This document shows, piece after piece, positions 5,029 through 12,603 of a stretch of DNA of 17,864 bases. The stretch is from CAYIHX01 sp964363305 (GTDB lineage: Bacteria; Bdellovibrionota; UBA1018): assembly GCA_964363305.1 (NCBI GenBank), contig CAYIHX010000067.1, forward strand, positions 1 to 17,864. The letters are read 5' to 3'. The notes beneath the pieces were generated by a model, which was not told the DNA's origin, made no database searches, and saw only the letters and a program-made list of their open reading frames with translations. Positions within the stretch are counted from its first letter, which is position 1; each line of letters starts with the position of its first letter. A program made the position numbers and the translations under genes.

Positions 5029-6036
5029 ATGCGAAGGCTTAAAGAACATCGGGCGGCTTTGGGTTTCTTTGGAACTGTCATCGGCGTGACGCTTTTGGGC
5101 GCGCTTGCCGTTTACTGGGTGAATCGGCGGGGTGATCAGCCGGAGGCCCGGGTTCCCGCAGCGGAAAAAGGCGAGAAGACTCTTGAAGAGGTGAGGGCGG
5201 AGTTCGCCGAGAAGGCGCGGACGGCTCGGAGCTCAAACGAGAGCGGCTGGGTGCTCCATGGTGAGTTTGAAAAACTGACGACGCCCTATCTCGAGTTGAA
5301 GAAGGCAGGAAGAAAGAAGTCAGAGCAGAGAGTTCAGCTTTTGAATCATTTCGTGCGGGGGTTGGCGGATCGCGCTTTTTGGAAGGCGGGGGTGACCGAG
5401 GATAAGCTTCACGAGCTTTTTCTCTTCGCGCGCGCCATCGTTCAAGATTCGGAGACCGAGCCTCGCGAACGGCTGATCACCCTGAAGGTGATGGCCCAGC
5501 TCGGACGTCAGGTCGCTTCCAAAAAAGGCCCGATCGAAGACGTGCTTCAAAAAATTCACGCCGACTTTCCGACTACGCCCGTGCGGGCGGAGGTGATTCA
5601 GGCTTTGGCCACGATGAGGAGCCCGAAGGTGATCGAGTACGCGCGACGCGCGGCGAAGAACGGGGATCATGCCCTGGCCCGCAGCGTGGCTTACTCCCTC
5701 GCCGAGTACGTGACCCAGGAGCGGCTGGAGGGGAAAAACAAGAGCGCCCAGGCGGCTTTGGACGTCATGAACGAGCTGGCCCGCCGGTCGGATCCGTCGC
5801 GCTCGGTCGCGGTCAAGCTGTTGGCTCGAGCGGGCGACCGCCGAATCGCCTCGGTGGTGAAGCAGATGCTTCAAAAGGGCGCAAAAGAATATGACATCGA
5901 GTCGGCCGCGTACGCGGCGGGAGAGCTGCGGCTCACCGAGCTCCGGCCCCTTTTGCGTGCTCGGGCGGCGGATGCCGGCTCGCTTTCGGGCCCGAGCGTT
6001 TCGAGCGCCCTCCAAAAGTTGGGAGAACACGAATGA
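5029..6036 (+). CDS. Membrane-anchored helical (HEAT-like) repeat protein
   Basis: The protein has 335 residues from the ATG at 5029; a GTG one codon upstream is possible. AGAAGG at 5021-5026 is the only Shine-Dalgarno-like sequence and is unusually close (2 bases) to the ATG. Residues 10-32 are a single hydrophobic anchor (LGFFGTVIGVTLLGALAVYW), followed by a charged helical stretch (about residues 48-70). Most of the rest is alpha-helical. The C-terminal half (about 165-335) shows HEAT-like helix pairs: RAEVIQALATMRSPKVIEYA, SVAVKLLARAGDRRIASVVK, IESAAYAAGELRLTELRPLL. HEAT proteins are usually scaffolds. The stop overlaps the SpoIIE phosphatase start (ATGA), so the two are translationally coupled and may interact at the membrane. 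The specific function is not known. Confidence 0.8.
   Translation: MRRLKEHRAALGFFGTVIGVTLLGALAVYWVNRRGDQPEARVPAAEKGEKTLEEVRAEFAEKARTARSSNESGWVLHGEFEKLTTPYLELKKAGRKKSEQRVQLLNHFVRGLADRAFWKAGVTEDKLHELFLFARAIVQDSETEPRERLITLKVMAQLGRQVASKKGPIEDVLQKIHADFPTTPVRAEVIQALATMRSPKVIEYARRAAKNGDHALARSVAYSLAEYVTQERLEGKNKSAQAALDVMNELARRSDPSRSVAVKLLARAGDRRIASVVKQMLQKGAKEYDIESAAYAAGELRLTELRPLLRARAADAGSLSGPSVSSALQKLGEHE
6021..6025 (+). promoter_or_regulatory. Shine-Dalgarno of the SpoIIE phosphatase gene, inside the preceding gene
   Basis: GGGAG lies 7 bases before the ATG at 6033, within the last codons of the HEAT-like gene. Together with the ATGA stop/start overlap it fixes the start and implies coupled translation. 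Confidence 0.7.
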
Positions 6037-8084
6037 CCTCGAAGCCCCCGGGGAAAAAGCCGGAGTCGGATCGGAAAGCCCGGCCTTTTTTGGGGATCCG
6101 TTGGTCGATCAGCTCGAAGCTGATGATGGCGGCGGTTTCGTTGCTGTCGCTCGTCGTGGCTTTTCTGACGACCGCGAGCATCAGTCTGCTGACCAGTGAT
6201 AAACGCGCTTATGTGTTCGAAGCCCAAACCACGACGGCAACTTTGGCCGGACGGGAGTTCGTCTCCTACGCTCGGACGGCCGTCGATCTGGTTCGCCAGA
6301 CTTTGAGTTGGGTTGATGCGGACAAGCCTGGCGTGGCCTCGTCCGCGCTGGAGCAGAGGTTGCAAGTCCTTCTCAGTAGTCAGAGTCTGGTCTTCCACCT
6401 TCAGGTGGGGACGTATCGAACCGCGACCGGAGATTTCATCGCGACGGCGAAGGCGACTCGCACGGAGGAGGGACAGCGTCAGGCGCTCGTGGGCATCGAG
6501 GCGCTCCTCACTCCCGAAGTGCTTCGTGCGCAATCAGAGAGTTTACGAACGGACGGCGTGGCGTTCTACAACCTGAGTCGCATCGGGCAACCTCCGCTGC
6601 TCGGTCTCGTCGTGCTCAATCGCGGGCAAACGAGTCGAACCGGCAATCTCGCGATGTCCTTCGGGACGATTTCAATCGCGAACCTCCAGGCCGGCGTGCC
6701 GGCGAGCATTGGCGCGCTCGCTATTTACACGATGAGCGGATCACTTCTTTTTCATTCGGATTCGGAACAGCTTTATGCCGCAAGCGTATGGGGGGATGGC
6801 GCGCGGCGCGGTCTCGCGTCCAGCCAGGGCGACCCGGTCTTGGCCAGCGCACGAGAGGGAAAAACCGCCACTTCGACGCGCGAGATGACGATTGACGGTA
6901 CCTCTTATCTGACGACCTTTCATAAGCCTGGTTTAGGGCTCGTCGCGACGACCCGGCTGGAGTCGGCCAAGGCGATGAAGGCCACCTACGCCCTCACTGA
7001 ACGGCTGCTCGTATTCGGCCTCCTCGCTTCCTCGCTCGCGACCATCGTCGCGATCGTGTTTTCCCGGTCGCTGACCAGTCCGTTGACTCGTTTGTTTGAA
7101 GCGACGAAAGAGGTCTCGAAGGGCAATTTTTCGATCACCGTGCCGGTCCACTCGCAGGACGAAATCGGGGCTCTCGGTGACGCGTTCAACGCCATGTCGA
7201 AGAAAATTTCCGAGCTCGTGCGTCGGATGGTGGATCAAGTTCGGGTGGAGCAGGAGCTGGCCGTGGCGAGCACCGTGCAATCGAACCTGATTCCTCTTCC
7301 GACTTATGCGGATCAGCAGATCAGGATTCGGGGCTACTACAAGTCGGCCAACCAGTGCGGTGGGGACTGGTGGGAATTTTTTCGCGTCGGAGACCAGCTG
7401 GCGATTTTCGTCGCGGACGCGACCGGGCACGGCATCCCCTCGGCGCTGATGACGGCGTCCGTGAAGGGTTGTTTCAGCACGATTCAGCGCCTCGTGCGGA
7501 TGAGTGAGCCGAAGATCCGGATCACGCCGCAGGAAATCATCCCCATCGCCAATAGCGCGGTCTTCGAATCGGGACGCGGCAAGATCCACATGACGTTTTT
7601 CATGGCGGTCATTGATTTTCGAACGGGTAAGCTGACCTACGCCAACGCCGGGCACAATCCCCCCTGGTTGGCGCGCTATGATCAGCATGGAAAGGCGCGC
7701 GCGCGCCTGCTGAACTCAGCCGGGCCGCGCCTGGGCGAGCTGGCGGAGATCACTTCCGTGAAGGAGCATCAGATCGATTTGGCGGCCGGCGATTTGCTCG
7801 TGTTCTATACCGATGGCTTGACGGAGGCGGAGAATCCCGCGCGGCAGATGTTCGGCAAGAAGCGGGTGCGGAAGATCATCGAAGGGCATTACAGCCGAGC
7901 GGAGGCGGCGGTGCTGGACGCGCTCGTGGCCGAGCTGAACAAGCACCAGGCGGGTCGACCGTTGCAGGATGACGTCACACTCGTGGGGGTGAGTCTTCTG
8001 CCCGGCGCCTTTCAGAAGCTGGCGGACGACTCGACCCAGACCTTCGGCTCGGGCGGCATCACGAAAACCGTCGCGGCCGCCTAG
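6033..8084 (+). CDS. Membrane sensor phosphatase: periplasmic sensor, HAMP, SpoIIE/PP2C domain
   Basis: The 683-residue protein has a first membrane segment at about 29-53, an extracytoplasmic sensor region at 54-322 (possibly Cache-like) and a second membrane segment at about 324-345. A HAMP domain follows at 345-397 (SLTSPLTRLFEATKEVSKGN, then DEIGALGDAFNAM). A helical linker with ELAVASTVQSNLIP at 408-421 leads to a SpoIIE-type PP2C domain at about 432-656. Metal-binding motifs are present: GGDWWEFF (D445), FVADATGHGIPSALM (D462), NAGHNPPW, FYTDGLTEAENP (D594) and QDDVTLVGV (D646/D647). Such proteins dephosphorylate phosphoserine on anti-anti-sigma (STAS) partners in response to envelope signals; no STAS or RsbW-type gene lies in the window. 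The start overlaps the HEAT-like gene stop. The stop is one base from that of the convergent lipoprotein gene. Confidence 0.93.
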   Translation: MTSKPPGKKPESDRKARPFLGIRWSISSKLMMAAVSLLSLVVAFLTTASISLLTSDKRAYVFEAQTTTATLAGREFVSYARTAVDLVRQTLSWVDADKPGVASSALEQRLQVLLSSQSLVFHLQVGTYRTATGDFIATAKATRTEEGQRQALVGIEALLTPEVLRAQSESLRTDGVAFYNLSRIGQPPLLGLVVLNRGQTSRTGNLAMSFGTISIANLQAGVPASIGALAIYTMSGSLLFHSDSEQLYAASVWGDGARRGLASSQGDPVLASAREGKTATSTREMTIDGTSYLTTFHKPGLGLVATTRLESAKAMKATYALTERLLVFGLLASSLATIVAIVFSRSLTSPLTRLFEATKEVSKGNFSITVPVHSQDEIGALGDAFNAMSKKISELVRRMVDQVRVEQELAVASTVQSNLIPLPTYADQQIRIRGYYKSANQCGGDWWEFFRVGDQLAIFVADATGHGIPSALMTASVKGCFSTIQRLVRMSEPKIRITPQEIIPIANSAVFESGRGKIHMTFFMAVIDFRTGKLTYANAGHNPPWLARYDQHGKARARLLNSAGPRLGELAEITSVKEHQIDLAAGDLLVFYTDGLTEAENPARQMFGKKRVRKIIEGHYSRAEAAVLDALVAELNKHQAGRPLQDDVTLVGVSLLPGAFQKLADDSTQTFGSGGITKTVAAA

Positions 8085-8085
8085 C

Positions 8086-11000
8086 TCATTTCAACTGGTA
8101 GATCTTGCCGGTCGCATGGGCCGCGCCGATGACGGTCGAGCTCGTGCCGTCGTAGTAGACCACGGAGGGTTGGGCGCCTGGCGCGGCGACCGACCGAGTG
8201 GTGGCGAAGGAGAGGTCGAAGGTCATGAAGGTGCCGGCGGCGGGGTTCACCAGGTAGATCACGGAGTCGATGCTATTGAGAGTCATCACGGCGGCCGGAT
8301 CGTTGCCGAAGGCGGCGACGGCCGGAATACCGGTCGATGTGCTGGCCACTGCGAGTGAGACGGCCGAGATTTCCGTAATCGATCCGGCGGTGGTATTCCA
8401 GACCCAGACCTTTCCCGTCGCGGAATCGGCGATGATGGGGCCGCTGCCGCCCGCTGCGGGGAGTGGAATGGATCCGACCACGGTGCGAGTGGTCGCGTTC
8501 ACCGCGATCACGGAATCGGTGGCGGGCGAGGTGACAAAGACTTGATCTGAAACGGGATCGAAGACCAGGCTGACTCCGAGTACGCCCGCGCCCAGGTCGA
8601 TGTCCGCGTGCTGAGTCGTGCTGGTGCGGGCGGACAGGTAACGGCGGTTGCCGGCGCTGATCCAGAAGGTGCGGCCCGTCCCCGGGTCATAGCCGGTTTG
8701 CGCGCCGCCTGCCTGGAAGAAGGTCGACTGGTAAGCATCGGTAAAGCAGGACGGGCAGGGCGTGACGGTGAGCGTATCGCTGTCGACGCGCTGATAGCTT
8801 TGTAGGGCGTCGATCGGGTCAAGGTAGCGCGTGAAGAACAGAGTGATGAGGGTCGCGCTGCCGTAGTCGTTCTTCAGAGACAGCCGGGTCGGTGTGAATC
8901 CCACCGCGCCCGAGCTAGACGGGGTGTCGGCGAACGTGGTCAGGGACATGATGTAGGCGCGGACAGTAGCCCCCGCGACGGCCGCGATCTTGCCGGCTCG
9001 CCAGGCCGGGGCGATCTGATGGATCGGAGTCGCCGAGAGGGTGCGCGTCTGGCTGATCACCGGGATCGAATCGCGGATGCGCACGTTCCACAGCCGTTCG
9101 GTCGTTCCGGTTCCATCCGTGATCTTGCATTTCACGGTATTGGGGCCAGCATCGCTCGACGAGGGTCGGACATCGAACGAAGAGGTGCCGTCCCCGATCC
9201 AGGTGGTGCCGAGGAACCAGGAGTAGTGCCGAGGATCTCCATCGCCGTCGGTCGCCGTGACCGAAAAATTGGTCTTTCTGCCTTCAGTCAGCAGCACCGT
9301 CGCGGTGCCGGTGGGAATCGAGCCCGTGAGCGTCGGCGCGGCGTTGAAACCGGGACGGACATAGAGCGAGTAGTCTTGCGTGGCCATGCCTCCGGTACCG
9401 CTTGTGGCACGCAGGCTCACCATCGCGGACGATCCGGCGTAAGACGCCGACGGTGTCCACTGCACGGTCGCCCAGGTCGTGCCCGGGGTCTGGCTGACGG
9501 TCATGCCCGCCGGCCCGCTGTCGAGCAGGATGGAGACGCCCGTCCCCGTGGGTTCCATCACATGCACTTCGTATCGATAAGCCGCGTCGACCGTGGTTTG
9601 GATCACGGGCGTGCTCAGAAAGACCGGTGCGGAGGTGACCTGAATCGGGACGTTCAGCGTGACCGGTCCGGCCGGAGTACCGTTGGCTTGCACCGTGAGC
9701 GTGTAGCTGCCGTCGGTGTCGGGCGTCCAGGTGAAGAGCCCGGTGCCATTACCGTTGTCGGTGAAGGTCGATCCGGGCGGAACCGCCGTGCCGGTCAAGG
9801 TGTAGGCGTCGCCATCGTAGTCGAAGGCGAGAATATCGAGCGAGAAGGCCAGGGAGTTGCCGATGATCTGCGCGGGGACTTGGTCGAACACCGGCGCCGT
9901 GTTGATGTACGAGAGCACGATGGTGTAGGTTTGATCGGCGCTGAGAGGGGGGTTCGCGCCGTCGCTGACGCGCACCCGCACGTTGTGGTTGCCAGCCGGG
10001 GGTTTAGCCTGCGCCGTGGTCGGAATCCAGGTGATGACGCCGGTGTCGGGATTGATGGTCATGCCCGTGGGGAACTCGACGAGCGAGTAGATTAACGAGT
10101 TGTTCGGCGCCGTTGTATTCGGATCGGATGCGTTCACGTCGTAGGTGTAAACGGAGGCGTTCTGTCCGGGCGTGACGGCGACCGAGATGATGGAGGGCGC
10201 GAAATTTTTCTCGAGCACGAAGAGCGACATGTCCTGGTCCACGCAGTGCGCGCCGCCTGGGTAGGCATTTCCGTCGCAGACGCGGATCGAAACGAGTTGA
10301 GGGCCGAGATCGCTGAGGTTGTTGGGGGTCCAGGAGAGCGTGGCCGTCCCCGTGGGCGCGGTCGTGTCGGTCGGGGTCAGCGTCATCCCGGCGGGTCCGG
10401 TCGGAAGGGTGAAGGTCAGGGTGTCGGGTGGCGTGGTATTGAGGTCCTGAATCTCGAGATTATAGGTCCAGGCCGTGAGGCCGGTGGCCACGGGGATCGC
10501 AACCGTCGTGAAAAGAGGCTGAAAATTGCGTTTGGGCGCATTGAGCGTGACGGTTTCGGGCAGGCAAAGGTGCTGCGCGACCTGATAAATGGGCGCGAAG
10601 AACGCCGCGATCGGGAGGTTGCTGGGGTTGGTGTCGCAGATCGTGATCGAAAGAGGCCAGTTGCTGGGAGTATCGGCGTCGGTGAGGGGCCAGGTGAGGG
10701 TGCGGGATTGATTGACGATCGTGGGGAGGTCGAGCGTGGAGCCCGTGGGGAGCCCGGTGACGGTGGTCGTCAGGCGTGGAGACACGCGATCTTCAGAGTC
10801 GGGGTCGTCGGGCCTGAAAGTCAGTAGGTACGGAGTCGCGGCGTAAGCTTCGGCGTAGACGTCGATCGTTGCGCCGCCGGTGGGAGCGAAGAGGAGCGGC
10901 TCGCGTTCGGTGTTCTGTACGACGACGATGAAGTCTTGCCGGGAGGTCGCGCCATGCTGGTCGGAGACCTCGATCTCGAAACGCTGGTTGCCGGTTTCGT

Positions 11001-12522
11001 CATCGGTCGGGCTCCACGAGATCGCCCCGGTGAATTCGTCGATCGTCGCCGTGGGGGGGCTTCGGATGAAGCGAAACTTCATGACGTCGGCGCAGCCGAC
11101 GCCGCCCGGAGAATAAGTGAACGGATTGGGGTTTGAGCCCGAGACGATGCCAGGTTGACCGACGGGGTCCGCCTGGGGGTCGGTGACGAGGAGCTGATAG
11201 GTCCAGAGCTGCAGCTCGGTTCCGGTGAGCGCGGCCGGGCTCGAGGTAATGGCCGGGTTCGTGTTGAGGTCTGAAGAGGTGACGTTGAAATTCTGGAGGC
11301 CCACGGTGCCGATCGCGTCGACGGCTCGGAGCTGAAAGGTTTGCGCGCTCGCGGTTTGACAGTTGGTGGGAGTCCACATCAGCTGGTTGGGGATCGAGCA
11401 AGCCGTGCCGGCGTTCTGCCAGAGCCCGGTCGTCGAGAGGCAGAGATCGGCGCCGATCGGGAAAATTCCGGCGGTCAGCTCGATGTGGAAGGGGGCTTCA
11501 TCCGGCGAGCTGGCGGCCGGAACATAGTAATAAATTTGCTCCTCATTCGCCGTGAGCGGCGCCGAAGTCGAGAACACCGGGGCCCGAGGCACGTTTGAAA
11601 CCACTGCATTCCAGGTGCGTTTGGTCTGCTTGCCGCCATCGCTCATGGTGAGGCTCACGGGCACCATGCGGAAGGTTTCGTTCCACGGCACGGACTCGTA
11701 GGGCGGAAAGTAGGAATGTTTGAAAGAGCCCGAAGCGATGATGTCCCCGTTGGATTCCCAGACGTAGAAGATGAGGTCGGAGTCGGGATCCTGGCCGCTC
11801 ACTTCGAGATCGAGCTGGGAGTTCTCCGCCACGGAGGGCGTGAGGATGGTCGGACTCGCCGTGACGAGAGTCGGTGTGCGATTGTCGCGCCCGTAGGGAA
11901 GATAGCCGAAGGTGTTGAACTGAGCGCGCACCGCCGCCGCATCGATCAGCGCCAGCAGAGTCGTGTCGGCGGCGAGCGCGTTTTGGTAGGCGCGGCGAAG
12001 GCGCTTGATGGTGTTCCCCTCGACTTGAATGAGGCGTTTGGCGAGTTTCTCGGCCAGGGTGGTCCGCGCTCGCTCGAGAATGCTCGCGAGGTCAGTCGTC
12101 GCGAGGGCATCGAGCGGCAGATCAAAGCTTTGCAGAAGTTCGTAGACGACCGTGGTGCTGAGGTCGATCTGGATGGCCGCCGCCGTGACGAAGCCATAGA
12201 ACACGATCGTGTCTTCGACCGCGGAAGTGGTGAGCAGAAACTTCGAGTCGTAGCTGGCATGGCGGGGCAGATCGAGTCGGAAGGTGCCGTCCTCGGCGGT
12301 CGCGGTGACGGCGAGCTCGTACTGTGTTTCGCCGTCTTGAAGTTGAACGAAGCTGACACTCAGGCTCGGCGCGGGATTGCCCGAGGGCAGGAGCACCTGG
12401 CCGTCGACGGGAACGCTTGGCGTGATGACAATGGGATCGCTCATGCAACCCGCAAGAGCGAGCGCGGCGATACCAGTGACAGCAACACTGAGGAGCGGTC
12501 GAAACCGCATACGTCCAAACAA
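8086..12522 (-). CDS. Giant lipoprotein with multiple Ig-like (He_PIG/cadherin-like) domains and a C-terminal beta-propeller
   Basis: The protein has about 1,478 residues. I chose the TTG at 12522 because AAGGAG (12532-12537) lies 9 bases before it; a GTG at 12540 or an ATG at 12510 are alternatives. The N-terminus MRFRPLLSVAVTGIAALALA, then GC, is a lipoprotein signal with lipobox LAGC. Residues ~20-90 look like a carboxypeptidase-regulatory/Ig fold, and ~100-190 are helical. About eight Ig-like units follow to ~1155, with repeated signatures such as GMTINPDTGVITWIPT, DPDSDLIFYVW and TDGDGDPRHYSWF. The last ~310 residues form a YVTN-type propeller (VFDPVSDQVFVTSPATDSVI). Cysteine pairs within domains suggest disulfides in an oxidising compartment. 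It is probably a cell-surface adhesion or structural protein, second in an operon with the FG-GAP lipoprotein. Confidence 0.85.
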   Translation of the reverse strand: MFGRMRFRPLLSVAVTGIAALALAGCMSDPIVITPSVPVDGQVLLPSGNPAPSLSVSFVQLQDGETQYELAVTATAEDGTFRLDLPRHASYDSKFLLTTSAVEDTIVFYGFVTAAAIQIDLSTTVVYELLQSFDLPLDALATTDLASILERARTTLAEKLAKRLIQVEGNTIKRLRRAYQNALAADTTLLALIDAAAVRAQFNTFGYLPYGRDNRTPTLVTASPTILTPSVAENSQLDLEVSGQDPDSDLIFYVWESNGDIIASGSFKHSYFPPYESVPWNETFRMVPVSLTMSDGGKQTKRTWNAVVSNVPRAPVFSTSAPLTANEEQIYYYVPAASSPDEAPFHIELTAGIFPIGADLCLSTTGLWQNAGTACSIPNQLMWTPTNCQTASAQTFQLRAVDAIGTVGLQNFNVTSSDLNTNPAITSSPAALTGTELQLWTYQLLVTDPQADPVGQPGIVSGSNPNPFTYSPGGVGCADVMKFRFIRSPPTATIDEFTGAISWSPTDDETGNQRFEIEVSDQHGATSRQDFIVVVQNTEREPLLFAPTGGATIDVYAEAYAATPYLLTFRPDDPDSEDRVSPRLTTTVTGLPTGSTLDLPTIVNQSRTLTWPLTDADTPSNWPLSITICDTNPSNLPIAAFFAPIYQVAQHLCLPETVTLNAPKRNFQPLFTTVAIPVATGLTAWTYNLEIQDLNTTPPDTLTFTLPTGPAGMTLTPTDTTAPTGTATLSWTPNNLSDLGPQLVSIRVCDGNAYPGGAHCVDQDMSLFVLEKNFAPSIISVAVTPGQNASVYTYDVNASDPNTTAPNNSLIYSLVEFPTGMTINPDTGVITWIPTTAQAKPPAGNHNVRVRVSDGANPPLSADQTYTIVLSYINTAPVFDQVPAQIIGNSLAFSLDILAFDYDGDAYTLTGTAVPPGSTFTDNGNGTGLFTWTPDTDGSYTLTVQANGTPAGPVTLNVPIQVTSAPVFLSTPVIQTTVDAAYRYEVHVMEPTGTGVSILLDSGPAGMTVSQTPGTTWATVQWTPSASYAGSSAMVSLRATSGTGGMATQDYSLYVRPGFNAAPTLTGSIPTGTATVLLTEGRKTNFSVTATDGDGDPRHYSWFLGTTWIGDGTSSFDVRPSSSDAGPNTVKCKITDGTGTTERLWNVRIRDSIPVISQTRTLSATPIHQIAPAWRAGKIAAVAGATVRAYIMSLTTFADTPSSSGAVGFTPTRLSLKNDYGSATLITLFFTRYLDPIDALQSYQRVDSDTLTVTPCPSCFTDAYQSTFFQAGGAQTGYDPGTGRTFWISAGNRRYLSARTSTTQHADIDLGAGVLGVSLVFDPVSDQVFVTSPATDSVIAVNATTRTVVGSIPLPAAGGSGPIIADSATGKVWVWNTTAGSITEISAVSLAVASTSTGIPAVAAFGNDPAAVMTLNSIDSVIYLVNPAAGTFMTFDLSFATTRSVAAPGAQPSVVYYDGTSSTVIGAAHATGKIYQLK

Positions 12523-12531
12523 AGGGACACA

Positions 12532-12537
12532 CTCCTT
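12532..12537 (-). promoter_or_regulatory. Shine-Dalgarno that favours a TTG start for the Ig-like lipoprotein
   Basis: AAGGAG on the minus strand is the only strong ribosome binding site near the 5' end. It is 9 bases from the in-frame TTG at 12522 but 21 bases from the first ATG (12510), and it lies inside the coding frame if the GTG at 12540 is used. Confidence 0.5.
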
Positions 12538-12559
12538 CACTCTTTATTTTAGCTTAATA

Positions 12560-12588
12560 ATCGATAAAAATACTCAATTATTATCGAT
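12560..12588. promoter_or_regulatory. A+T-rich inverted repeat in the lipoprotein intergenic gap
   Basis: ATCGATAA (12560-12567) and TTATCGAT (12581-12588) are exact inverted copies separated by 13 bp, in a 63-bp gap that is far more A+T-rich than its flanks. There is no G+C stem or T-run, so it is a poor terminator. It may be a regulator site or an mRNA stem between the two lipoprotein genes. A weak promoter (TTGAGT, 20 bp, TAAAAT; 12572-12577 and 12546-12551, minus) overlaps it. Confidence 0.35.
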
Positions 12589-12603
12589 CTTAATCTATTG
12601 TTA

